Shown in pieces: positions 1 to 11,002 of a stretch of 64,000 nucleotides of DNA. Below the pieces are notes generated by a model. The model was not told where the DNA came from. It did not search any database and saw nothing but the letters and a program-made list of their open reading frames with translations. The first letter of the stretch is position 1. Each line of letters begins with the position of its first letter. The translations under genes were made by a program, and so were the position numbers. The stretch is from Brachionus plicatilis (taxonomy: Eukaryota; Rotifera; Eurotatoria; Ploima; Brachionidae), in contig QEOQ01000303.1 of assembly GCA_010279815.1 (NCBI GenBank), forward strand, positions 305,139 to 369,138, given 5' to 3'.

Positions 1-1633
1 TTTTTGTAATTTGTGCTATTCTTTTCAATATATGGCTCAAAAATTGCGATGCTTCCATTATTTGGATTGCAATTTATATTCATCAGTGAACACATTAGTG
101 GGTAAACATTTACGTTTCTGAAACCTTCAATGCGTCCTGGTTTAATATTGGGACCATGAGCTTTTAAAATTATTTATTTTTATTTATTATTAAAATTAAA
201 TTAAAATTAAGATAAGTACCCATGAAAATTGCTCTCATCGAGGTTAAATTAGATGCATATCCATGTGCACCTCGATTATTATCGGTAGAAACCTGATCCA
301 TCAATTTATATCCTTCATTAGAAAATGATACAATGTCACCTAAAATTTCCAAGGGTTTAATTTTAATTCTATCAAAAATATCTTAGAATACCGATGCGGT
401 CACTTTTAGAATAGTTAAGCTCCTTAGGTATTTCTGATTTTTTATACGATTTCATATTAGGCAATTTTTTCATTTGTTCATACAGTTCATTTAGCTTTAG
501 AAAAAATATTAAAAATTATTAAATATGCATTTAAAATGGGTCTACTTTATCATCAGATTTTGGGAAAATGTTTGAAACAACATGAAATACACTCTTATCC
601 ATATCAATTAAATCAGTATTTACATAGTCTTTAATAAAGACATAGTGATTTGGGGCAAAGTTTGCCATTCCGTGATCACTGACCAGAATTATATTTAGTT
701 TTTGAAAAAGACCGATATCATCAAGTCTTTTCAATAAATATCCAAAAACAGAATCCATATATCCAATCTATTAAAAAAAGATAAGCTTGATAATTTTTAT
801 TTTAAATTTACTTTTTCCATGTATTCTTTACTATCGGGTCCATACTTATGTCCCGTCGAATCGGGCTCATCAAAATACACACATAAAAAGTCCAAATCAA
901 ATTTTCTATACCAGTTAATAATTTCATCAACTCGATCAAATGAGTCATAATTTGGATTATAACTAAGAAAAACATCTAAAAAAAAAAATTTCAAAATTAA
1001 CATTGAAAATTAAGCAAAATTAAATTTCAAAATTTTACCTGGCTGCCTTGGCCAAACATTGTTAGATATCCAAAAGGAAGATCCCGTTTTTAAACCCTTT
1101 TTGAAAAGTTAATTCAAATAGAAATTTAATTTGTTTAGTTTAGAGTTAAACTTGTTTTTTAGCTGTATACCAAATTGGTTCCGACAAATTCCACCATTTA
1201 AGATCCTGGGACTGTGCTAGCTTTACTTTTTGGTCAAAATTAGGATCATAAATCACATTATTTATTATGCCTTTGAATTTCTTAATTAATATTAGGCAAG
1301 CAATACTTAAATTAACTTACCGTGGGATTCAGGGTATAGACCTAAATTTCAAAGATGATTAATTTATTTAAAAGTATATTTTTTATATTTACCAGTTACT
1401 AAAGTTAAATGATTAGGAAAAGTTATTGAAGGTTCAGACGGATTCATGTAATCTGCTCCTAGACTTTTATTGTAAAATTGAGTAAAATTTGAACTAGGAT
1501 TTTCATTCATAAATTGATGTAATTTTGCCGCTTGGAATCCATCCATCGATATCAAAAGAAGTGGACTTGACTTAGCATTGAGTACACATGCATTTATTGC
1601 TAACAAAAATATAATTTTCATATAGCTATTCAT
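1..1633 (-). CDS. ENPP-type phosphodiesterase A (3' end outside window)
   Basis: Secreted or membrane-anchored alkaline phosphodiesterase of the ENPP family, which hydrolyses phosphodiester or pyrophosphate bonds outside the cell. Start at 1631-1633, followed by a signal peptide. All expected zinc and catalytic residues are visible: Asp in LLISMDGF, the nucleophile Thr in ITFPNH, Asp/His in DEPDSTGHKYG, Asp/His in SDHGM, and His in RGAHGY. At least eight exons with introns of about 40-80 nt: exon 1 is 1393-1633, a 21-nt microexon lies at 1321-1341, and the next exon starts at 1270. Reading frame stays open across every inferred junction, so the gene looks intact; the final exon runs off the left edge. 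No second nuclease-like domain is seen, suggesting the ENPP4/5/6/7 type. It is the most divergent of the four paralogs here. Confidence 0.85.
1321..1341 (-). other. 21-nt microexon of ENPP gene A
   Basis: Between a donor at 1391-1392 and an acceptor at 1342-1343 lies a 21-nt exon encoding the LYPESH part of the conserved GLYPESHG motif. It is followed by a GTAAGT donor (1315-1320). The reading frame needs it, because exon 1 ends in LVTG and the next exon begins with the IINN segment. Paralogs B, C and D encode the same segment in one uninterrupted exon. Confidence 0.8.
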
Positions 1634-2831
1634 CTAAATTTTTCTATACAACAAAGTTATGTTAGCATGCAAGATTTTAGATATTTTTTTAAAAGAGTAT
1701 AACTGCTCATCGAAATTTAAAAGTAATTATTTCTTAGAGAGCATTGTTTAAAAAACAAAATAAATATAAAATAAAAATTAAGACATTTCTTCTTAATTTT
1801 TGATTTGTTTTCAAAATAAATTTAATCATCTCATATCTCTTATTTAATTAAAATATATTCATTATTTTTCTTGATTTTTGAGCTAATTTTAAGATTTTGA
1901 ATTTAAATATTGTACTGATTTAACTGCTATATCAATAATTACGATATCTTTTTTGTTGAAAAAATAAAATTAGATTAAAACATTAATATTCATTATCATG
2001 TACTTATCGGAAAATATTAATATATTAATTAAAGTCTATTCTATCTTGACCTTAATAATTATCCTTAAACATTCAGCTAAATAATTTTTTTTTGCCGATA
2101 AGCTACAATCAATAAAATAAAAATAAACTAACATGCAAATGAATTAATTTTTCAAAAGAACAAATAAGTTTTTTTTATCTAGTTTCAGGAAAAAAATTGT
2201 TATAGTTTTAATATAATTTATCTGAATAATTTTATTCTGTATTTGTTTGATATAAATTAAAATACTTAGAATTGATTAAATATTGCTTATCTAATAAACA
2301 AATCCAAGTTAGTTAGAGCTTTTATTTATTGCCACACCAAATTTCATTGCTTATTTAGAAAAAAAAATAAAGAAATACAATTTTATCAGTAAAAATATAA
2401 AAAAAATATAATCTTAAGGAAATGAAATATCAACATGTGTCTTTGTAATAGTATTATTACTATTGAAATAATAATTAATATTTATATGAAGTTATTACTG
2501 AAAAATCATAAAAATTAAAATTGAAAATTTTGAAAATGCAACATTAAAACTAAAATAAACAAGTTAAAAAAGCTTTGATTGCCAAAAGATTTACTTATCT
2601 AAAGGTTATTTTGAAGGTTAAGAAATTTCAAAAGCCATTTTATTTTAGAATTTTAATCTAAAGAAAAATTATAAAAAAAAGAAGAAATAATTTTATTTCA
2701 AAAAATAAAAATTAAGCGGACAAAGGTATGGTTATTCATGAAACGTGGATAAAAATAATTTTCAAGATAATATCTTTCGATTAATTTAGAAAATAATTTT
2801 CTAAATAGATTGACTAAAACTATAAAAAATT
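1634..2831. other. Intergenic spacer between ENPP A and ENPP B
   Basis: About 1.2 kb of AT-rich sequence upstream of gene A and downstream of gene B. I see no open frame with coding character, no RNA gene and no clear repeat. The promoter of gene A should lie at its left end. Confidence 0.6.
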
Positions 2832-4288
2832 CTAGATATTATAAATAATGAAAATAAAAATGGAATATCCATAAAATGGTATATAGAATTTTGATGAATT
2901 ATTTTCCAAATTAAGAACATTTGCGAACGGAGCTATTGTTCCATTATTTGGATTACAATTTATCTTCATCAATTGGCATAGCAATGGATAAACGTCAACA
3001 TTATTTAAGCTATCAATTTTCTTATTTTTCTTGAAATCAGGTCCTCTAGCCAAAAATATTGCTCTCATTGATTCCAAGTTATTATCGAAACCATGATTTC
3101 CTTTTAATGTTTGCCTTCTAGTGTTCATCACATAGCCCTCGTCAGCTATGGCAACAATAGGAGCTATTCTATTACTGTTTTGAAAGTGAAGTTCTTTTGG
3201 AATATTTTCTTTGTAAAATACTCTCAAATTGGCAACTTTGGACAGCGCATCGAATATCACCGGTTTCTAATAAATAAAAAAAAGATAATTAAGAGAATGA
3301 AAGGCATTTTATATTTTTTGTTTACATCTTCTTCATTATTTGGATAAATATTGGAAACTATTCCAAAAATAGACTTAGTTGAATTTATCAAGTTTTTATC
3401 TACATGATCATAAACAAATATTGTCTCGTTTTTCATGTCAGCCATTCCATGATCACTTACAATTACAATATTTAATTTTTCAGCAATATCCGCTTTCTCC
3501 ATAAGTTCTATTAAATAGCCAATTATCCAATCTATGTCTCTGATCTTTTTTATTTTTAAATGAATTATTGAAAAAAATTTTTTTTTTAAATATTTTGAAA
3601 ATAATTTACAGCATCTCTGTATTCTTGTGAGTCAGCTCCATAAGAATGTCCAGTGTGGTCAGGCTCATTGAAATAAAGAGTAACAAAATCCATTTCGAAT
3701 TTTGTGAACCAATTTACAACTTCTTCACATCGTTGTTTAAAAGAATATGATTCTGTATATGTTAGAAAAAAATCTGGATGTCTTGACCAAACTTGAGAAC
3801 CAGGCCAAAAAAATGATGCAGTTTTCAGTCCCTTTATCTAATCATTTAATATTCATTATTAGTTATTCTTTAAATACTTGATTTTTAGCAGTTAACCAAA
3901 TTGGTTCAGCACTGTTCCACCACTTTGTCTCTAAAGAATTATTTCCTCCTAGAAAATTTACTTTTTCATTCTTGTCTGGGTCGTAAAGAGAATTGCCAAT
4001 TATTCCATGGCTTTCTATATATAGTCCTGTTACTATTGAATAATGATTCGGAAAAGTTAACGTTGTGAATGATGGCTTCATATATTTCGATTTTATACCA
4101 ACATTGACAAATTGTTTTTTTAAAAAAGAGTGTGGATTTTCGACTAAAAACCGATCGAATGATGATGCTCTTAAGCCATCGAGAGATATTAGTAAAATTG
4201 GTATTCTTTTTGAAGAATCAGTTGGTGCATTAAATACACAACTCGTAAAACAAATCAATAAAATTAAATAAATAATATAAAAATTCAT
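2832..4288 (-). CDS. ENPP-type phosphodiesterase B
   Basis: ENPP-family ectophosphodiesterase of roughly 420 aa. Start at 4286-4288 with a hydrophobic signal peptide. Exon 1 is 3878-4288; later exons lie near 3612-3826, 3400-3540 and 2832-3267, separated by short introns. Metal-site and catalytic residues present: ISLDG (Asp), LTFPNHY (Thr nucleophile), NEPDHTGH (Asp, His), SDHGM (Asp, His) and GNHGFD (His). The C-terminus ends in a hydrophobic aromatic stretch (IPFYGYSIFIFIIYNI), as expected for a GPI signal or tail anchor. From the second exon to the stop it is almost identical to gene D, introns included, and a central block is also shared with gene C. N-terminal exons are clearly different, so the gene is a mosaic. 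Confidence 0.9.
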
Positions 4289-4778
4289 TTTTTATTAATT
4301 TTTTAGTTATTTTTCAGTTTATACAAAATTAATCGTATGATAAAAAATTTTAAATTGAAAACTTTTCTCAAATTTATTTTTATCTTAATTTTAAAGGTAA
4401 AAACTAATTAAGAGATATTTTAAAATGTCAATCTTAGAATAAATAACAATGCTTTTTTTCAAAAAATTTATTAGATTGTTTTTGATTATTTATTAAAGAT
4501 AAAGTAGATTGATTATTATATTGAATTTTATATATTTTTTATTAAAATCAAAATCATGAATCTAAGTATATATTGAGTTTGAAAAAAAAGACATATTTTA
4601 GCACATTTGTATTTAATAAAAATACTATTCAAAATTTCAAATATATTTATTCAAGTCTTTTAAAATGAACATTTTTTTAATGAAAACTTAAATAAATTTA
4701 ACTTTTTTTCAAATAAATTTCTGTTATATTTTCTAAATCAATTTGAGCGAATTTCCATATTTTGATTTAAACAAAAAA
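4289..4778. promoter_or_regulatory. Divergent intergenic region of ENPP B and coiled-coil gene
   Basis: 490 bp separate two divergent start codons (B on minus, the coiled-coil gene on plus), so both promoters must lie here unless there are distant 5' exons. The stretch is AT-rich and I see no convincing TATA or other motif that stands out from the background. Confidence 0.4.
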
Positions 4779-6273
4779 ATGGATTTATCTTATCGGCAAC
4801 TGAATTCCTTTAGCGTAAGCTAAAACTTTTGTTATCATTTTTTAAAATAAATTAGATCTTTTAAGGCTGAAATTCTACAAACTAAAAAAGATTTTAATTT
4901 ATTTTCATCCATAAATGATCAGGATAAATCGGAACAATTTTATCAAAACCTAGAAGGTATATTTTCGAAATAAAAATCAAATTTTATTTTTTTGAAATTC
5001 AGAGTTAAACGAATCATTTAACCAAATGGTTCTATTGAAAAGAGACATAGACGAAGCAATAAATTTAAATGAAAAATGTAATTTAATTGAATAATCTTAC
5101 TAGAATTGAATTTTTTTTGTTAATTAATAGATGATGAAAAAATTAATACAGCATCAAATATTTTTACTGATAAATATCAAGTTTATTTCGAAAATCTTAT
5201 CGAAGAAAATGCGAAAATTTCCAAAGAACTTGAAAATTTAAAAGAAACGATGGAAAAGGTTTTAATCAAACTATGTGATAGCATTTTTAAAAAACTTTTT
5301 TTCAAGAAAAAAAATATAAATCAATCTTTAGTTGAATCAAGGAGCCAACTTTTAAAGCATCAAACTCACGAATTTCAATTGAATATAATAAAAAATGATC
5401 AAAAAATTATTGATCAAATAAAACGAGCTGAAACAGTTTTAGTTAATTGCTTGGAAAAATATTCCAAAATTTCTGAAAATAATGAAGATTACTTTTTGTT
5501 AAAATATCGTATATTTGAGCTAATGCTTGGAATTAAGGTCCTTGAGATGCCTAATGATTTTGGCTCACAATGGTTCAATATTGCTTTTATAAATCTAATC
5601 GATGATGTTCTTGACTTTGAGATTTATTCGGAAAATAATCCGCTTACGTCCAAAACCAAAAAATCGCATTTATCTCAAGAGCTTTTGGATAAATACCGTT
5701 CAATTTTTAAAGTAATATTTGTTCTCTTTTTTAATAATTATTTCAATATTTTTAAAGAAAAGAAGAAAAATGAACGGAAATGTTTTTAAAGGATGTTTAG
5801 TTTTGAATGAATTAGAAGATTTTCAAATTATGTCTAATAGTTATTTACAACTGTTATGCTTTATAATGAGCAAGCAAGAAATTGAAGATGCCAAAAATCA
5901 GTAATTTACTTTTAATTTAAGATGATTGATAAAAAAAATTAAATTAAGATTTGCCATAGATTGGATAGAAGGCTCTCAGGTTTTGTCGATTTTAATAAAT
6001 TCTAAGTCATCCAAAATGGCAACTATTCTTTTGCCAAAGCACTATCCGCTTTGTGACCAGTCTTTAATAAAATTAACTTCACTAAGTGGATATGATGACG
6101 CGGACATCAAAAATTTTAAAGTAAAATAGGCATTTTTTAAAATTTTTTTTGAAACGTTTTTTTTTTAGATAAAGAAAAAAGCTTTCAATTTGAGCGAATG
6201 GATTGCTGAACTTACTAATTTGTACAACAAAAATCAGATTAAAAGTTCGGAAAAGACTCAAGAGTTAATATAA
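4779..6273 (+). CDS. Coiled-coil protein of unknown function
   Basis: About 380 aa in seven or so exons. ATG at 4779-4781; exon 1 ends at 4814 before GTAAGC and the frame resumes at 4866 (GCTGAAATT). Later junctions at about 4960, 5002, 5080, 5132, 5712, 5761, 5898, 5950, 6123 and 6169 keep one frame through to TAA at 6271-6273. The N-terminal half is charged and heptad-like (ENAKISKELENLKETMEK; NDQKIIDQIKRAETVL), typical of coiled coil; the C-terminal half is more globular (IDWIEGSQVLSILI, LSEWIAELTNLYNK). I do not recognise the family; a centrosomal, kinetochore or augmin-like subunit is possible but not supported by a motif. It lies between the inverted ENPP genes B and C and is unrelated to them. 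Confidence 0.7.
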
Positions 6274-6607
6274 ATCATAGGAAATAATAATGTACATTTT
6301 TATATTGATCAAAAAGTTTAATTTTTTTAATTACTCAATGAATAAAATTATTTGATTAAAGAATTAAACAAATAATAAAGCATCTTATTTTAAAATCAAA
6401 TTTAGTGTATTTCACGTGTAGTTTAGCTGTAATAAAATTCACGAAAAAGTCAATTTTTTTTTATTCAAAAATAATTTAGATAAACAAATTTTGATCATGC
6501 TTGAAGCATACTGATAATTTTGTTATTTAATGATAAAAAAAATAAGAAAAAAACAAATAGAAAAATATAAAGTGAAAAACACAATTTCATTTGAAAAATA
6601 AACCAAA
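6274..6607. other. Spacer upstream of ENPP C
   Basis: 334 bp of AT-rich sequence between the coiled-coil gene and ENPP C. It should contain the 3' UTR of the former and the promoter of the latter. No distinct motif seen. Confidence 0.4.
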
Positions 6608-7972
6608 ATGAAATATTTTATAATTTTTTTGTTAATTTTAATAAACGAAATTAGCTTGATTCCTCTAAAAAATATCAAGCAAAATCCTCTTCTAATGATT
6701 TCTTTGGACGGTTTCCGTGCAGACAAATTGGATAATTTTTTAAAAGAAAATCCGAATTCCAGCTTTAATACAGAATTTGTTAATATTGGTGTCAAAGCTG
6801 ATTATATGCAGCCATCATTCCCAACATTGACTTTTCCAAACCATTATACGTTAGTAACTGGCCTGTACATGGAGAATCATGGTGTTACTGCAAACACAGT
6901 TTATGATAGTGTATACGACCAGAAGCTCAACTTTATAGGAGGAGACTATCTGGAAAAGACTAACGTTAAGTGGTGGAATCAAACAGAACCAATTTGGCTA
7001 AGCGCAAAAAATCAAGTTGATATAAAAAATTTAATTAGGAATTTATTTTCAATTTTTTTATAAGGGTCTAAAAACAGCTTCATTTTTTTGGGCCGGTTCT
7101 GAAGTTTGGCAAAGGCATCCAGATTTTTTTCTTAAATATGACGGATATATTGAATGGAAATCTCGATGCGATCAAATTGTTAGCTGGTTTAAAAAATTTG
7201 ATATAGATTTTGGAACTTTATACTTTGATGAACCAGATCACTCGGGTCATGGATACGGACCTGATTCAGAGGAATATAATGAAGCTGTATAATTTTTCAA
7301 TTTTTAAAATTAAAAATCTATTTTACTTTTTAAGATAAAAAAACTTGATGAAACAATTGGTTATTTAATTGACGAGCTTAAAAAAGCCAATTTAGATCAG
7401 ATAATAAATATTATAATTGTAAGTGATCATGGAATGGCTGACATGAAAAACGAGACAATATTTGTTTATGATCATGTAGATAAAAACTTGATAAATTCAA
7501 CTAGGTCTATTTTTGGAATAGTTTCCAATATTTATCCAAATAATGAAGAAGATGTAAATAAAAAATATAAAATGCTTTTCATTCTCTTAATTCTCTTTTT
7601 TTTGTTTATTAGAAACCGGTGATATTTGATGCGCTGTCCAAAGTTGCCAATTTGAGAGTATTTTACAAAGAAAATATTCCAAAAGAACTTCACTTTCAAA
7701 ACAGTAATAGAATAGCTCCTATTGTTGCCATAGCTGACGAGGGCTATGTGATGAACACTAGAAGGCAAACATTAAAAGGAAATCATGGTTTCGATAATAA
7801 CTTGGAATCAATGAGAGCTATTTTTATGGCTAGAGGCCCAAGTTTCAGATCAAATGTCCAAATAAGTGGTTTAAAAAATGTTGATGTTTATCCGCTGTTA
7901 TGTGAATTAGTCAATGTTAATTGTCACCCCAATAATGGTTCATTGATCCCATTTAAAAACGCTCTTAAATAG
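6608..7972 (+). CDS. ENPP-type phosphodiesterase C
   Basis: ENPP-family ectoenzyme, about 410 aa. ATG at 6608 with a strongly hydrophobic signal peptide. Exon 1 ends after KNQ (before GTTGAT near 7016); the next exon begins GLKTAS near 7063; further exons begin near 7336 and 7614. Catalytic set complete: ISLDGF, LTFPNHY, DEPDHSGH, SDHGM, GNHGFD. Unlike B and D it ends shortly after the domain (NALK, stop) with no hydrophobic tail, so the product is predicted to be soluble and secreted. The first half is its own, but from about 7420 to 7835, intron included, it is nearly identical to B and D. Confidence 0.9.
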
Positions 7973-8998
7973 AATTTTTAGATTTTTTTGATTTTTTAAA
8001 AATAATTATCTAAACAAATAAATTGTTAAATTTTTATTCATAAAATTACCGGTGTGTAATCGTTTTTTGGTATTAATAAAAATAATTAGACTTTAAATAT
8101 AATTATTTAATCAAATTTTATAAAAAGCATCAGTATCATATAAAGCTAAAGTTTTAAATAAAGTTAATAGTAAACCAAAATATTGTACCAATAAAGATTT
8201 GGTTGATTTGTGAAAGCTGATTAATTGAAGTTAAATTTTAATGTATTCTTTGTTTTTTATTAGTTCAAAAAATTTCTTTTTTTTAAAACTTAGTACCACC
8301 AGAATCAAACAGGTCTGGAAAAATAGAAATATTTTGGTTAATAACATTGCAATAGATTTAAATTTTTTTCAGAAACTAATTTCTTTATTTAAAATATTAC
8401 TTTTCATCAAGAAGAAAATTTACGAAAATGAACTATTTGATATTCGGAACAATTATTAATATTTTTAATTAAAAATTTGATTGCTGCAGTCTTGGGTGCT
8501 ACATCACCATGCTGCTACAAATCGTTAATGAGCTCAGACATTCTTCTCAGTCAAACCAAATTTAATGATTCTTTATAGATATTGGACTCAATTTCATTAA
8601 AATTTTAATTAGATTCATTAAAAAATCATAAAATAATCATCATTTAAATTTTTTTTATTTTTTTCAATTTTTTTATTGAAGGAATCTTTTAAAATTTTTA
8701 TGAACATTTTTTAAAAAGTTTTGTACATAATATTAGTTATTTGTGATTTATGTTCAGGGACTTTTTAAGGATAAATTAGGGTAAACTTCTTTTTTTTTAT
8801 TTCATTCTAGTAATTTTTGTTTATTTAATTCAATTTACGCCAATCCTTGCATTGCATAAAAATATAAAAAAGAGAAAATAAGATTTTCGGAAAAAGATGA
8901 AAGCATTTAATTAGTTCATATTAAATTTTATAATTAGAAATTACGATTATTTTTTGAAAAAATATTTATTTTAAAAAACTTTCGAATAAAAATTAAAT

Positions 8999-9036
8999 TG
9001 TCACGACGCGTTTCGACCAAATGGCCTTCTTCAGGT
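8999..9036 (-). ncRNA. Hammerhead-ribozyme-like motif, probable Penelope-type relic
   Basis: On minus: CTGAAGA core (9034-9028), one extra A, GGCC-ATTT-GGTC stem-loop II (9026-9015, four pairs including one G-U), GAAA (9014-9011), then CGCGTC (9010-9005). The hammerhead core consensus is CUGANGA ... GAAA ... UH, so the two core boxes are intact. The CGAAACGCGTC segment is typical of minimal hammerheads carried by Penelope-like retroelements. The extra A before stem II and the lack of a convincing stem I suggest a degenerate, possibly inactive copy. No reverse transcriptase is seen beside it. Confidence 0.45.
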
Positions 9037-9399
9037 TTTAAGACTGAAAGAAAGAATAAAATTTTAATAATAAAAATTTTTTAATTAAAAAAAGAGTAAT
9101 ATTTTACATAATAGAAATAATTGCTTTTCAAATTTAATTATTACAAAAATAGATAATTAGAATAAAATTAATACATAAAAAATAGTTTTTGAAATTAATG
9201 TAAAATTAATGTCGAATTTTCATAATTGAAATTTAATATTTAAATTTAGAATAATTTTTTTACAATTCAAAAATCAAAAATAAAAAATTTTTTTTATGAA
9301 AAACTTAGAGTTTTTATATATTCAATTTTAGGAATTTTTTTTTGTTCATAATAGGTATATTAAATTTTAAGAAAAAGTTTATAAGATCAGTTTCAGTTG

Positions 9400-9435
<36 letters not shown>

Positions 9436-9436
9436 T
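9400..9436. repeat. (ATT)n microsatellite
   Basis: Twelve uninterrupted ATT units, visible directly. Confidence 0.95.
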
Positions 9437-9755
9437 TCAAATACTAATTTTTTGTAAATAACAAGTGTCTTTAATTCGAAAAAGCTTTTCCCATGCTAAT
9501 AATGGTCGGATATATCGATGGTGACAAAATGTCAAAGCGGTTCTATTTTTGATCTCTAATTCATCTTAGCCAAAATATTAAAAAAAAAACAAGCAAACTG
9601 GCCCTGCATTAAATATCGATCTGAATCTATAATATAAAAATAAAAATTTAAGTATTTTTTACAAGTCAATCTTTTAATTGACTAAAACTTATATCTTTTT
9701 TTCAAAATATGAAATACATGTAATTGTTTGCATGAACTAACCCTAACTCTTGATT

Positions 9756-9948
9756 TTAACCCTTATCCTTCTTAAATCGGGTTAAAAATGACCCAATATT
9801 CGGTTAAAGACTGAAATCGGTCAAATTTCACCCAAGCATCAATATTAAAGCTCTCTTATGCATTAAATTCAAATTACATGCATGGGTTAAAATTGATCCA
9901 TTCTAATCTGTAACGTAACTTTTAATATCTTCGACGGATAAGGGTTAA
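9756..9948. mobile_element. piggyBac-like MITE
   Basis: A TTAA (9756-9759) is followed by CCCTTATCC and, 185 bp later, GGATAAGGG is followed by TTAA (9945-9948). TTAA target duplications directly abutting inverted repeats that begin CCC are the signature of the piggyBac superfamily. Internal GGTTAAAAATGACCCAA and ATGGGTTAAAATTGATCC form a second, weaker inverted pair. No transposase is encoded, so it is non-autonomous. Confidence 0.75.
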
Positions 9949-11002
9949 ATCAAATATTTAATTGCAAAATTAAGTTGCAAGATTAATAATTTAATCTTAA
10001 ATGAAGATAGCTATTAAGAAAAAATTAAACAAATTACTTTTGTTCAATAACATATCCAGCTTTAAGTTAACTTAAAAAGAAAAATTGAATTTTTAAAAAT
10101 ATCTAATTTAAATTATTTAATTGAATTTTGGATCAATATTTACCTGAAAGAGATTAGCTCTTCATAGATAAACAAATAAATAAATAACAGATTATTTTAT
10201 TTTTCAAAATATAAATAAAGTTTAAAACAATTTTTTTCTGAATAATAATCAGAAAATTGATTTATAATGAAAAAGTAATGATTTTCAAAGGAAAATATCT
10301 CTAATAATTTTCTCTAAAAAAATTTCCTAATAAATGATCAAAATTTGATGATTTTTTAGTGATTTTCTAAGGAAAAATTTATTTAATAATTTTTTTCCTC
10401 AAAATTTCGATTAAAAAATAATCAGTTTTTCAATGATTTTATAATGATTCTTTAAAGAATCCTTGATTTATCATTACTTTTGGGTTGCCTGGGATTTTTA
10501 GAATGTCGCACAACAAATTAGTAACTTACTTAATAATCATTTTTTCTTTTAAAAGTAGTCCAGCTTTTTGCATTAGAGTTTCAATCACTAAGTTAAGAAA
10601 GGTATATTTTAAAGTAGAAAAATAAATAAATTCCATTTGAATCTTTTCGTTTTTAAATCAAAGAATTTTAAATATAGTTTCAAAATGACTATAGGTATTT
10701 AAAATATTTTAGGACTTTGATTTGAAAAGTCTCTTGAGCAATAAAATTTTAAATAATAAGTTTTATCTTAATTAAAAAAAAATCATAAAAATATCATTGC
10801 ATAAATATCTTATCTAGCATTCTATATAACTATCAAGACAAATGACTGAGAAGAGATCAAATTGTGAGGTTTTATCAAAATGTAAATAAAAGATTGTTGA
10901 TCACGAAAAATTCACTAATTAAAATGGTAAAATGGTTTATAAATTTGAAAATTAATTTTAATTAAAAAATTAATTATTTTTTATTTACAAATTAAAAATA
11001 AA

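Larger units (their letters stand above)
7973..11002. other. 3-kb noncoding spacer between ENPP C and D
   Basis: AT-rich spacer with repeat-derived pieces (listed separately: hammerhead-like motif, ATT microsatellite, piggyBac-like MITE). A 72-codon open stretch at 8241-8459 has no coding character. Around 10215-10480 several short blocks such as AATGATTTT and TTTCTCTAA recur in both orientations; this may be another decayed element, but no clean boundary was found. Confidence 0.6.

Noticed and set aside
5719..5904. Separate ORF starting inside the coiled-coil gene
   Set aside because: Splice phases join it to the preceding exon, so it is an exon of the same gene rather than an independent one.
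8241..8459. 72-codon open frame in the ENPP C-D spacer
   Set aside because: Composition matches AT-rich background (Phe/Ile/Lys/Asn), no splice context and no conserved segment.
10215..10500. Possible inverted-repeat element with AAAGTAATGAT / ATCATTACTTT ends
   Set aside because: Only about 11 bp match at the ends, no target duplication could be defined, and the interior is simple AT-rich sequence.
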